Made by a program: the position numbers and the translations under genes
Source: Tranzscheliella williamsii
Taxonomy: Eukaryota; Basidiomycota; Ustilaginomycetes; Ustilaginales; Ustilaginaceae
Length of the DNA: 64,000 nt
Direction: 5' to 3'
Assembly: GCA_023212725.1 (NCBI GenBank)
Contig: JALBYF010000065.1
Coordinates: 35,150-99,149 of the forward strand
In this document: positions 37,530 to 46,932 of the stretch, one piece after another
How the letters are laid out: every line of letters starts with the position of its first letter
Numbering within the stretch: position 1 is the stretch's first letter
Notes under the pieces: model-generated
The model's input: only the letters and a program-made list of their open reading frames with translations
What the model was told of the DNA's origin: nothing
Database searches by the model: none

Positions 37530-39247
37530 ATGGATCGGCAGGGAGATAGAGCTCATTCTCTACCTGACGAAAAAGCAAGGAGCGTGACCGATTATCCCGA
37601 ACCCCCTGACTTCCACTTGCAGGAATGGAAGAATGGAGAGAGGCGGCCTAAACAGTTGGTGTCAACAAGTGGGCTGCTTCCCACAAGCACGTCAGCAGCC
37701 GGAAGGGAGAACCTGGCCGAGCGCGGCACCCAGGGAGGCGATATAGAACAGTCAGGCTCGGGACGCACATGTACAGACTTCTATCGAAAAGCGATGTGGT
37801 CGCCGGACGGCTCGATCATTTTAGCGGCGAGCGAATCCAACCGTGTACAGATTCTCCGACCAGGGGTCCTGTCTGAAGCGGAGGGCGAGGTGTTCTACAT
37901 AGAGATTGCAAGGACATTCAAGTCTCCGTCTCCACTACTGGACGCGGTGTGGTACAGTCTGCCAGCTGCTAGCACAACAGGCGATCCGTCCGGACCTCTT
38001 GCCTCCACGTGGTGCTTCGCCGAATCCTACAGAGATTTGCCCATCCGTCTTACCAACAGCGATGATGGCTCAAACAAGGGTAGCTACTCTGTCATGAATC
38101 ACGTCGAAAAGTATGTTGCGCCTTATGCGATGGCCTTCAGCCCTGACCTGAGCCGCCTGTACTGTGGTCTCTGGTCGAGCTTGGCCGTGTTTCCGCTCTC
38201 TACACCGGGCCTCAACACTCATTCCAGCCTGGCGCTGGTACCGACGAAAGGGTCTGCAAGTGGCCAAAAAGGGATTGTTTCGGCCCTTGCTGTAGCGGCG
38301 TATCCAAATGATGCCGATCAAGAGTTTCTAGCTGCAGGAACGTTCACGGGTAGCGTCGGGATCTACTTGATCCGGCCATCTAGCCTGCCACCCCCCACGG
38401 ATCATACAGCCGGTGTAAGGCAGCAGAAGCGAGGCGATGATATCGCCCAGTCAGCATGCCTGGCAGGGTGGCGCGAAATAGACGGTGAGGGGATTACACA
38501 GCTCAAATTCCATCCCTTGACGCCGTACGTACTGTTCGTTGCTTCCCGAAAGGCGAATCATATCTATGCCTACGACGTGCGGTATCTCTTTGGAGACAGA
38601 TACAGGTGGAGCTTCCGGCCCTTATCTCAGCCGGCAGGAAAGATTCGGTCTGGAGCGCTGCTGGCTCGATTTCGCAGACCAGCAGGGGCAAGTCACCAAA
38701 GGATCCACTTCGATATTGATTGGGCAGGTCGGTTTTTGGTATCAGGAGATGAGGACGGCAAAGTTTACATATGGGAAATTGGCGGTGGCCGGTTCACCGA
38801 TCAGAGCTCGATGGGCGAGGGAGCACCAGCAGAAGCAAAGGTAGAGATGGAAGAAGAATTGCTCGATGTCGAGCCGGTACTCAGCTGGCAGGCGCACAAC
38901 GGTAGGTATTCTCGACCCCCTTAGCCGTTACCTCAGCTGTCTCGCTAGCTGACGCTGCCATGCTTGTTCGTGTGATCACTGTGGCAGATGTGGTGGGTTC
39001 GGTCTCCTTCCATCCCTTCCACCCATGGCTTCTCTCCGTCTCCGGTTCTCGGCATTGGCCTGAAACGCAATTGGAGCAGGAAGAAGAAGACTCATCCGAG
39101 TCGACATCCTCTTCGGAGGATGAAAACGTCAGCAACTCGCAGCAAGGAGCATATGCGTTGAAGCAGTCGTGGTATTCGAAAGACAGTAGCATCAAGCTAT
39201 GGGACTTCCAGCGGCCAACGCTGCCACAAAACACGGACTCAGCTTGA
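37530..39247 (+). CDS. WRAP53/TCAB1-like WD40 protein (telomerase Cajal body protein homologue), spliced
   Basis: The unspliced frame ends at 38924, but an intron at 38902-38987 (GTAGGT to GGCAG, phase 1) joins exon 1 (37530-38901) to exon 2 (38988-39247), giving 543 aa and the missing last WD repeat. The match to WRAP53/TCAB1 is seen in FYRKAMWSPDGSIILAAS, AMAFSPDLSRLYCGLWSSLAVF, GITQLKFHPLTPYVLFVASRK, QRIHFDIDWAGRFLVSGDEDG and, in exon 2, the diagnostic VSFHPFHPWLLSVSGSRHWPE followed by an acidic Ser-rich loop and a final IKLWDF. In animals TCAB1 binds the CAB box of scaRNAs and telomerase RNA; the yeast counterpart is Swt21. Its role in smuts is inferred only. Confidence 0.82.
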
Positions 39248-39293
39248 TCGCATATCATGATAGAGGTTTGTATACGACAAGGTAAGGGGCGTG

Positions 39294-40016
39294 CTAGCCT
39301 CTGAACTTTCGACCGCTCTTGACGTCTGCCCTCTTGATCTTGGTTTGCTTCTTTCTGCGTGCGTCGGCCTGCTGCAATCTCTTCACTCTTGATTTCTGCT
39401 CTTCGCTGGTCGCACCCACTAATCCTTGTTGGGATATCTCCAAGATGTGCGCGTGCAGTTTCTGGAGTGCATCTTCGAGATTTGCTTCTTGGGTCCTATG
39501 CCGCATGCTCGTCACAAGCACGGAATGGTCCGAGGCGACGTAGTAAGGTGACTGCTTGGCCATTTTGCTGGCTAATTCTCTAGTAAGCCATTTTTTGGGA
39601 TGCGAAGCAGCGAGACTCTCGGGTGCATGCGACCCAGCCTGGGAAAGACGGAGGCGGACGTTGGCTTTGGTGTTGAGCTTGTTTACGTTCTGGCCGCCAG
39701 GACCAGAAGAGCGTGAGAAGGTGACTTCATAGTCTTCTCGGCGTAGTCTAAAATCTTGGAAGCGGTTCACCCACTGCCGGCGTTCGGCCATCTCGGTCTC
39801 ATCGTATTCGCCCAGCTGCTGCCAGCGCAGCGCGGATGTGACAAACGCAAGGCGGGACGTTGGCCCGATGTTCTCACGCCTCGGAGACCCCGCGCTGGAC
39901 GTCAATAGGGTCTTCGGAGGTTGCCGAAGCGAGTGCATGCTTGCTGCGTCCTTGGACAACACACGCACTAGATTCGCATCGGGCCTACATCTAGCTAGAC
40001 GTAGCCAGCTCGCCAT
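39294..40016 (-). CDS. ICT1-type peptidyl-tRNA hydrolase (mitochondrial ribosome rescue)
   Basis: The 240-aa protein has a class I release-factor catalytic domain without codon-recognition domains. The motif SSGPGGQNVNKLNTK places GGQ at residues 107-109. A basic tail, RVKRLQQADARRKKQTKIKR and onward, matches the ICT1/ArfB tail that enters the empty mRNA channel. The first 60 residues are Arg-rich and acid-poor, as in a mitochondrial presequence. It should free peptidyl-tRNA from stalled mitochondrial ribosomes; yeast YOL114C (Pth4) is the likely counterpart. The stop is 46 bp from that of the convergent WRAP53-like gene, so the 3' UTRs must overlap. Confidence 0.9.
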   Translation of the reverse strand: MASWLRLARCRPDANLVRVLSKDAASMHSLRQPPKTLLTSSAGSPRRENIGPTSRLAFVTSALRWQQLGEYDETEMAERRQWVNRFQDFRLRREDYEVTFSRSSGPGGQNVNKLNTKANVRLRLSQAGSHAPESLAASHPKKWLTRELASKMAKQSPYYVASDHSVLVTSMRHRTQEANLEDALQKLHAHILEISQQGLVGATSEEQKSRVKRLQQADARRKKQTKIKRADVKSGRKFRG

Positions 40017-40886
40017 TTGGACGTCAGCCCGGTCGTGAAGTACCCGTGCCTCCTGCCCTCTGCTGACCAGGATCAGATGGCCATAAGCAGCCCCTATAGC
40101 AGTTGCGAGTGTTGTTCGAACCGAATGAAAAGACGATTCAATCGTACCGCAATCTTACGCGATTGTAGATAGCCGGAAACATCACCGGAAAGGCACCGCT
40201 TTGGGTGGGTAGGAACAGAAATCTAGCACAATCAGACTGCGAATCTGTGCAGTGCCGCGCTCAGGCCGCGCTTGGGTATCAACGGTGCGAAGCCGACAGA
40301 CAGCTTGGCTTTACAAGGCAAGCGTTCCCGATGGCATACGCTTTCTTGTCTTGCGACAGAGAGCTATCGTAACGGCTTTGTAAGAGTTTGTTGGCATGCA
40401 GCACAATCGCGGCGATAAGATTCAGGAATACAAACCGCAAGTATAGTTTCAGACTAGTGATTGCCAAAGACCCTTCGATTTAGGATGACTCCGTTGCATG
40501 AGCTGTGCTCACTTTGAAAGTCCTCGTTTCGTCCTTCTAATATCTCGCCTGCCGAATTACGGCCGGAGATATTTTATAGTTGGTTCCCTCTTAGAAGAAG
40601 ATTCACGCATTTGTCATAGTCCATGTTCGGCTTCAACATCGCCGTCTGCTTTCCCTGCTTCTTAACCACCGCCAACCCCTACCTCTTCCTCTACAGCTTC
40701 CGACACGGCTCTCTGCAGATCGGAGGTTCGCAAAGTGCGCGTCCCGCTCGTTCAGGGTGGTGTGGGATTCCGCCTACTTTGGTTTATCACCAACCGGTTC
40801 CCTTTATCGTCTGCCTTCTCACAGACAAAACTGTCAAAGCGAGTCTCGACGATTGCTTGCACAGTCGGCTCGCTAGCTTTGTCGAA
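40017..40886. other. Divergent intergenic region (ICT1-like / glutamate-cysteine ligase)
   Basis: This holds both promoters. The last 264 bp are open in frame with the ligase gene (from 40623), but the encoded extension is unlike the family and is treated as leader. The AT-rich stretch at 40560-40580 (ATATTTTATAG) may serve as a TATA element. Confidence 0.5.
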
Positions 40887-42980
40887 ATGGGCCTCTTATC
40901 CTTAGGAACGCCGATGGACTGGGCTGACGCCAAGTCGATGGCACCTCATGTCCGCAAACACGGAATCGAGCAATTCCTGTCCCTCTGGAACAAGATCAAG
41001 GATCGTAGGGGTGATATTCTGTTGTGGGGTGACGAGATAGAGTACATCGTTATTTCTTTCGACGATGAATCCCAGAATGCTAAACTTTCCTTACGGCAGG
41101 AAGAGATCCTCAAGGTGCTATCTGCGAGCGACCAGGAGACGCGCGAGTCTGCGCCGGGGCTTGCTGGACAAATCCCTACGTTTCATCCAGAATATGGCCG
41201 CTTCATGCTCGAATCCACTCCAGGATCACCGTACGGCGCCAGCCCCAAGGAGCTGAGAGGCGTAGAGCGCAACATGCGGTTGCGCAGGCAGATCGCTCGC
41301 TCCCACCTCAAACCGTACGAGCTTCCCATCACGCTGACTTCCTACCCACGTCTGGGTGTAACCGACGGACCGTTCACAGAGCCTCACTATGACGCGAATG
41401 GCGATGCATCTCGATCTCTTTTCTTGCCCGACCAGCTTATCAACCCTCACGCCAGATTCCCGACGCTGACGGCCAATATCAGGAAGCGGAGAGGCTCCAA
41501 AGTAGCGATCAATATGCCTATCTTTAAAGATATTAACACGCCGTCTCCCTTCCATGATCCAAGCATCCCGTGGGATCGGAACCTGTTCCCCGAGGATGCT
41601 GAGGCCAAGGCAGGTGCTGCCAAACCTGACCATATCTACATGGATGCGATGGGTTTCGGAATGGGATGCTGTTGTCTCCAGGTCACCTTCCAGGCTTGCT
41701 CTGTCCAGGAGGCACGGACTGTATACGACCAACTGATCCCAGTGGGGCCGCTGTTGCTGGCCTTGACAGCCGCCTCCCCAGCGTACAGGGGCTATTTGGC
41801 GGATGTAGATTGCCGATGGAATGTGATTTCCGCAGCTGTCGACGACCGCACACCTCAAGAGCGTGGAGAGGCGCCGCTGCCGCTGCCGGGTCATACTGCT
41901 CGTGGAGGTCTTGATCGAGATGCGGACAAGATTCCCAAATCACGGTACGATTCGGTCGACTCGTATATCTCTCAAGATCCCCTGAACCGTCGAGCGTACA
42001 ACGACAATCCGTTGCCGATCAACAAAGAGGTCAAGCAACAGCTGCTGGACGGCGGTGTGGACGAGCTGCTTGCAGACCATCTTGCGCATCTGTTTATCCG
42101 CGATCCGTTGGTCATCTTCAGCGAAATGGTCAATCAAGACAACGAGTCGAGCACGGATCATTTCGAGAATCTACAGTCAACCAACTGGCAGACGATGCGT
42201 TTCAAGCCACCACCACCTGGTGGCCGGATTGGCTGGCGGGTCGAGTTCCGCAGCATGGAGGTTCAGATCACCGATTTTGAAAACGCTGCCTTTTCGGTCT
42301 TTATCGTCCTTCTGACTCGGGCGATTCTCAGTTTCGGTCTGAACTTCTACATGCCCCTAAGCAAGGTGGATATCAATATGGACAGGGCGCATAGGCGGGA
42401 TGCTGTTAATACCGAAAAGTTCTTCTTCCGAAAGGAAGTCTACCGGACACGTAACCGCCACGCCTCGCGGCAGGCATCACGCTCAAGCTCTGTGGAAAAT
42501 CTTAATGGCGCTGCAAGCCAATGTACTGGGCGAAACAGCATCGCCAACGGGCGTGACAGCCCGCAGAGTTGCGGTTCATCCGCCGATGAGGCTCTGGGCG
42601 ACGATTACGCGGAGTTCAGCCTGAACGAGCTGATGAACGGCAAAGGAGACGAGTTTCCTGGCCTCGTCAACCTGGTCCACAACTACCTTGACAGCTTGAA
42701 CATTGATGTAGAGACGCGCTACGAGATGGGGCTGTACCTGTCTCTGGTCTCCCAGCGAGCAAGCGGCCAGCTGATGACCACTGCGACCTGGATTCGGCAA
42801 TACGTGCGTAATCACCCCGAGTACAAGGGCGACTCGGTCGTTAGCCAGAAGATCAACTACGACATGATTAAGCGTTTGGACAGCATCGAACGCGGCGAGG
42901 TCGAGGCGCCCGGCTTCCTACCTAAGGGCTATGCAGCGAGGAGAAAGAGCCACGAGACGCAGCCCGAGTTGAAGGCCTAG
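40887..42980 (+). CDS. GSH1: Glutamate-cysteine ligase
   Basis: The 697-aa enzyme makes gamma-glutamylcysteine, the first and limiting step of glutathione synthesis. The start MGLLSLGTPMDWADAK matches the conserved eukaryotic N-terminus almost exactly, so I place it at 40887 although the frame is open to 40623. Family signatures include DILLWGDEIEYIVISFD (Glu ligands of Mg), FHPEYGRFMLESTPGSPYG, HIYMDAMGFGMGCCCLQVTFQA-type strands, and WRVEFRSMEVQITDFENAAF. A Ser/Asn-rich insertion lies at about residues 530-570, otherwise the length is near yeast Gsh1 (678 aa). The enzyme is cytosolic. It is probably regulated by feedback from glutathione, as the family is, but no regulatory site is evident here. 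Confidence 0.95.
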   Translation: MGLLSLGTPMDWADAKSMAPHVRKHGIEQFLSLWNKIKDRRGDILLWGDEIEYIVISFDDESQNAKLSLRQEEILKVLSASDQETRESAPGLAGQIPTFHPEYGRFMLESTPGSPYGASPKELRGVERNMRLRRQIARSHLKPYELPITLTSYPRLGVTDGPFTEPHYDANGDASRSLFLPDQLINPHARFPTLTANIRKRRGSKVAINMPIFKDINTPSPFHDPSIPWDRNLFPEDAEAKAGAAKPDHIYMDAMGFGMGCCCLQVTFQACSVQEARTVYDQLIPVGPLLLALTAASPAYRGYLADVDCRWNVISAAVDDRTPQERGEAPLPLPGHTARGGLDRDADKIPKSRYDSVDSYISQDPLNRRAYNDNPLPINKEVKQQLLDGGVDELLADHLAHLFIRDPLVIFSEMVNQDNESSTDHFENLQSTNWQTMRFKPPPPGGRIGWRVEFRSMEVQITDFENAAFSVFIVLLTRAILSFGLNFYMPLSKVDINMDRAHRRDAVNTEKFFFRKEVYRTRNRHASRQASRSSSVENLNGAASQCTGRNSIANGRDSPQSCGSSADEALGDDYAEFSLNELMNGKGDEFPGLVNLVHNYLDSLNIDVETRYEMGLYLSLVSQRASGQLMTTATWIRQYVRNHPEYKGDSVVSQKINYDMIKRLDSIERGEVEAPGFLPKGYAARRKSHETQPELKA

Positions 42981-43440
42981 ACAACAGTCTGTCTGCTTGA
43001 AAAGGCCCTTGCGCCGTGATCGCCTGTAATATTACCCATCCATACACATGCATTATCTAAAAAGGCCTTTCGGAAGCGTCACCTTCCCTACATCGTTCAT
43101 CGGTAGCCAGAGACAAGGACTTACAAGTCAGAGTGAAGGCAAGCTCTGCCTCCTCGCGGCTCAACTTAACAGACTCTGAACTCGCAACCCACACTTGCGA
43201 ATCGCATGTGGAGGCATGGAGTCATGGGTAAGAAAGAGGTTGCCCAGTCATCATGCAGTGAGGTAAGCGGTGGTGTAGAAGCCCAGTCTTCCCTTACCGC
43301 TGCCATCGAAGCCCCGTCTGCTCAAACAACCATCTCTAATCTACGCTTTGTATCTTCTACCGCCCCAATTGCCAGAGCAACAGGACAAACCAACTATTGT
43401 CGCTGCCCCCCTCTAAATCACGAGCGAAGCGGAAGAAACC
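42981..43440. other. Intergenic region
   Basis: This lies between two genes on the plus strand: the 3' UTR of the ligase gene and the promoter of the DUF1769 gene. I see no TATA box, repeat or additional gene. Confidence 0.5.
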
Positions 43441-44310
43441 ATGGCGCCGTCGCTAAGGATCAGCGCAGGACCTTCCGTCGACAAGCTTTCGACGGTGGCG
43501 GTCAACCACGACGATCAGCCCACGGAGATCGACAGCGAGCATTTCCAGGGACGCATTGCTGTGCGTATCAAGAACTTCACCGGGGCGGATCCCGAGGGCG
43601 TGGAGCATGCGAGCAACACGGCGTACTTTGACGGCGATTATGCCAAGGGGCAAAGCTGGTCGATGCAGATCCAGGGGCGCTTCAAGCAGGCGGTGGGAGC
43701 GGATGATCTTATGTTTGGCAACGAGTTTGACAAGCCGATCCGGGACCATCTGCCGTACGGGACGGCAGTTGCGCTGCAGTTCCTCAAGCTGATGGACCCG
43801 AACCTGGAGCACGACCTGTACGCCGACAAGCCGCACGCCTGGAGCCCGTACCTGGCCACCATGCCGCGCGTCCACGCCGCCACCTTAGCCGAGCCGGACA
43901 AGGGCATGTCCTCCTGGCCCGCCTTCCCCACTCCGCCGCACTACCTCACGGACGACATCACCAGCCTCCTCCCGCCCGACCTCGCCGAGCAGGAGAAGCA
44001 CACCGTCGCCAACCTCAAGGGCGGCGACGCCGGCATCCAAAAGGCGCACGAGTACCGCCAGAAGTTCCTCGGGAATCGCCAGCACCGCTCCGCCATCCAG
44101 ATCCAGCCCGACCAGCTCGTCACCGCCGACTTCTTCAACGGCTTTGTCGACTTTAACGACCTCACCCTTCACATTCCCTTCTCCGGCGGCCTCAAATTCG
44201 ACCTCAAGAAGTACTGGGACGGCCAGCCGGTCCGCTACATCGCCAAGGACAAGCACTCTGGCACCGTCTTCTTTGTCATCCAGTTCGACATCACCGATCT
44301 GCATACCTAG
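43441..44310 (+). CDS. DUF1769 (UPF0590/Duc1-like) protein
   Basis: The 289-aa protein resembles the fungal DUF1769 family, whose S. pombe member Duc1 binds phosphoinositide at the plasma membrane. Family features seen: GRIAVRIKNFTG near residue 38, the segment SMQIQGRFKQAVGADDLMFGNEFDKPIRD (residues about 78-106, split here into its characteristic parts QGRFK, DDLMFGNEFD and IRDHLP), MDPNLEHDLYADKPHAWSPY, and a C-terminal beta-rich half ending VFFVIQFDITDL. No signal peptide or transmembrane helix is present. The ATG at 43441 sits after ACC in good context. A role at the cell cortex is inferred from the family only. Confidence 0.78.
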   Translation: MAPSLRISAGPSVDKLSTVAVNHDDQPTEIDSEHFQGRIAVRIKNFTGADPEGVEHASNTAYFDGDYAKGQSWSMQIQGRFKQAVGADDLMFGNEFDKPIRDHLPYGTAVALQFLKLMDPNLEHDLYADKPHAWSPYLATMPRVHAATLAEPDKGMSSWPAFPTPPHYLTDDITSLLPPDLAEQEKHTVANLKGGDAGIQKAHEYRQKFLGNRQHRSAIQIQPDQLVTADFFNGFVDFNDLTLHIPFSGGLKFDLKKYWDGQPVRYIAKDKHSGTVFFVIQFDITDLHT

Positions 44311-44480
44311 AGCACACACGTCGCCGCACCCTAGCGTTCAGCTGGCTATGTCCAGCGTGCAGAGAAAAATGTAACCGGAGCGGGTCCATACGAATCCGCT
44401 CGCGCTAGACTACGGGCAGGAAAGCAGTCACGGTCGACTACAGACTGTGTATGCCGCAGGGTGTGCCAGGGTCTGGTTGC

Positions 44481-46075
44481 TCAGAGCGATGCGCGGCCGT
44501 AGGAGCCTGTGTGGAGCGGTACGCCAACGGCGGGAGGACGGGGTCAGGGTCAGCGAGGGATGCGGGCCGAGGCGGAAGGAAAGGATGCGAGAACTTACCC
44601 CATTCGGCGCGGATGCGCGCGGGGATGTCCTTGTGGACCTTGGCAAAGGCGTTGAGCTGGCGCTCCTTGATCTGGTTGTTCTTGACGTTGCCGAGGTGGC
44701 CGGCGACGTTGGCGATGAAGCGTTTCTTGGCGGACTCGTCCAGGACCTTTTCCCAGAACGCACGCGGCTGTTCGTAGTCGCGCTCGTCGGTCTTGGAGAG
44801 GAAGTCTTGGATCTCGTCGGCGGCGCTGGCGGCGGTCTCGATGTAGCGCGCCTTGCCCGTGGCGCGCTGCGACGCAAAGCTCAGCGGCTCCACCGTCGAC
44901 GGCCAGTTGGGCCGTCCGCCCTGGTTGCCATTGACCGTCATCGACCCGTCGCGCTGGAAGTTGGCCACCGCGTTCACCGGCGCATTCACCGGGATCTGCT
45001 GGTAGTTGACCCCCAGTCGATGGCGGTGCGTGTCCGGATAGCTGAAGAGCCGCGCCTGCAGCACCGGGTCCGCCGACGGCTCCATCCCGGGCACCAGATG
45101 CGACGGCGAGAAGGCCACCTGCTCGATCTCGGCAAAGTAGTTTTCGGGGTTCTTGTTGAGCGTCAGCTTGCCAATCGGACGGAGGGGGAACTCCTTCTGC
45201 GGCCAGACCTTGGTCAGGTCAAAGACAGAGTAACGGAATTTCTTGGCCTGTGCCTCGGTCATGGTCTGGACGTAGACGGACCAGGTGGGGAACTTGCCCG
45301 CCTCGATCTGGTCGTAGAGCGACTGGTTGTTGATGTCCGGATTCTCGCCGGCGACTTTGTCGGCGTCGGCTTGCGGGTAGAAGTCGGTGCCCTGGTCTGA
45401 TTTACAGTGGATCTGGACGTAGACCCACTCGTCCTTGTCGTTGATGAACTTGAACGTGTGGCCCGAGTAGCCGTGCATCTTGTCGTAGCCGCGCGGGATG
45501 CCGCGGTCGCTGAAGAGGATCATGACCTGGTGTAGCGACTCTTCGCGCTGGCTGAGAAAGTCCCAGAACATGTCGGCGTCCTTGCGGCCGGTGTGCGGGT
45601 TGCGCTTCTGGGTGTGGATGAAGTTGGGGAAGAGACGGCCGTCGCGGATGAAGAAGACGGGCGTGTTGTTGAACACCCAGTCCACCACGCCCTCCTGGCT
45701 CTTGATCTTGATGGCAAAGCCGCGCGGGTCGCGCGCCGTGTCTGGCGAGCCGCTCTCGCCGCCCACGGTGCTGAAGCGGACCGTGGCCTGGCTCTTGGTG
45801 CCCGGCTTGAAGAGCCCCGCCTTGCTCAGGTCCGAAATGTCGTGCGTAGCCTCAAACACACCGTGCGCGCCACCGCCCTTGGCATGGACGACACGCTCAG
45901 GAATCCGCTCGCGGTCAAAGTGGGCCAGGTCGTCGATCAGCGCAAAGTCCTGCAGCAGAAGCAGCCCTCCTGTCTCATTCGCCGGTCGGGTGGACAGCTT
46001 CACCTGCTGCGAGGACGCCCAGTCCACGGAGGGCGCGCCATTGGACTGGGTGAAAGTAGGCTTCTTGGCAGCCAT
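44481..46075 (-). CDS. Catalase with a 26-nt terminal exon
   Basis: This haem catalase splits hydrogen peroxide into water and oxygen. Exon 1 (44599-46075) encodes almost all of it: catalytic His64 in RIPERVVHAKGGGAHG, Asn137 in VFNNTPVFFIRD, and haem-ligand Tyr346 in ARLFSYPDTHRHRLG. A 92-bp intron (44507-44598; GTAAGT to CACAG) leads to exon 2 (44481-44506), which adds SYGRASL and TGA, giving 500 aa, the usual small-subunit length. Without splicing the frame would run on into a Pro-rich 45-residue tail. The C-terminal ASL preceded by Arg resembles the atypical peroxisome signal KANL of mammalian catalase, so a peroxisomal location is likely but not proven. Confidence 0.92.
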
Positions 46076-46932
46076 CGTCGCCTCTGCTCTGTATACAAGG
46101 GAAGGAAAACAGTACCGGGGAGCGACAAGGATGGAAAAGTAGACTCGATACCGTCAACGGTGGTGGCGAAAGGGCATCACGCATCTCTATATATACAGCG
46201 GCGCAGGGAAGCGGACGGCTCAGCGCCCAGGCTCGCACTACAGGCTGTGCCTCTGCCCCCATGAAACCCAACTCAGCGCTCCGTTCGGCGCAGCGAATCA
46301 AACCATCGCCATTACTCGCAACAAAGGCCCTTCCCGGCGCAATTCCCAACTAGCAGACAACGCACGACAGACGGGCACAAGGGAACGGGCAGACAGGCGC
46401 CGCGGGGAGCTGGGCCTATGCGAGAGGCAAGTGCTCGGTTGGCTCGGCGAAGGCCGAGACGCGCCCACCTGCGGGGTAATAGGTACGCTCATGCCGGCGC
46501 AACAGCAGGGACGCAAGGTACAGCGAGCCTTGCCCTGCCCCAGCCCTTCACACTGTGCCAACGCAGGTAGTTGTTGAAAGCGAAGACTTCGTCGAGAGTA
46601 GCGAGCTCGGCAGCCTCTGACAAGGGAAGCTAGGGCGGGCACCTGAGGAAAGGGTCCTCTTCTCGCACGGCAGAGAGCAAGCTGCAGGATTGAGAATTGG
46701 ATCCCGTGACCGGGCACATGGGAAAACAGCTGCAGCAATTCAGTTGTCGATCGGTGTCGGCCTTCGCTCATGCTGCGCATATAAACCCGATCAGCGATCT
46801 CCCGATGCAACACCGATCCACTCCTCGCTCATGGCAGCTGGCACAGAGTAAAAGAGAGACGCAGATAGGATTGTGACTAGATGAGTTGGTATCGTATGGC
46901 AATCACAGAGACAAGGTGCCGTGATGGGACGC
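46076..46932. other. Intergenic region with the catalase promoter
   Basis: This holds the catalase promoter, with a TATA box at 46188, and the 3' flank of the KHDC4-like gene. A 171-codon minus-strand frame at 46298-46813 has no recognisable feature and is not called. Confidence 0.5.
46188..46195 (-). promoter_or_regulatory. TATA box of the catalase gene
   Basis: TATATATA, 112 bp before the catalase start codon at 46075. Confidence 0.5.
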
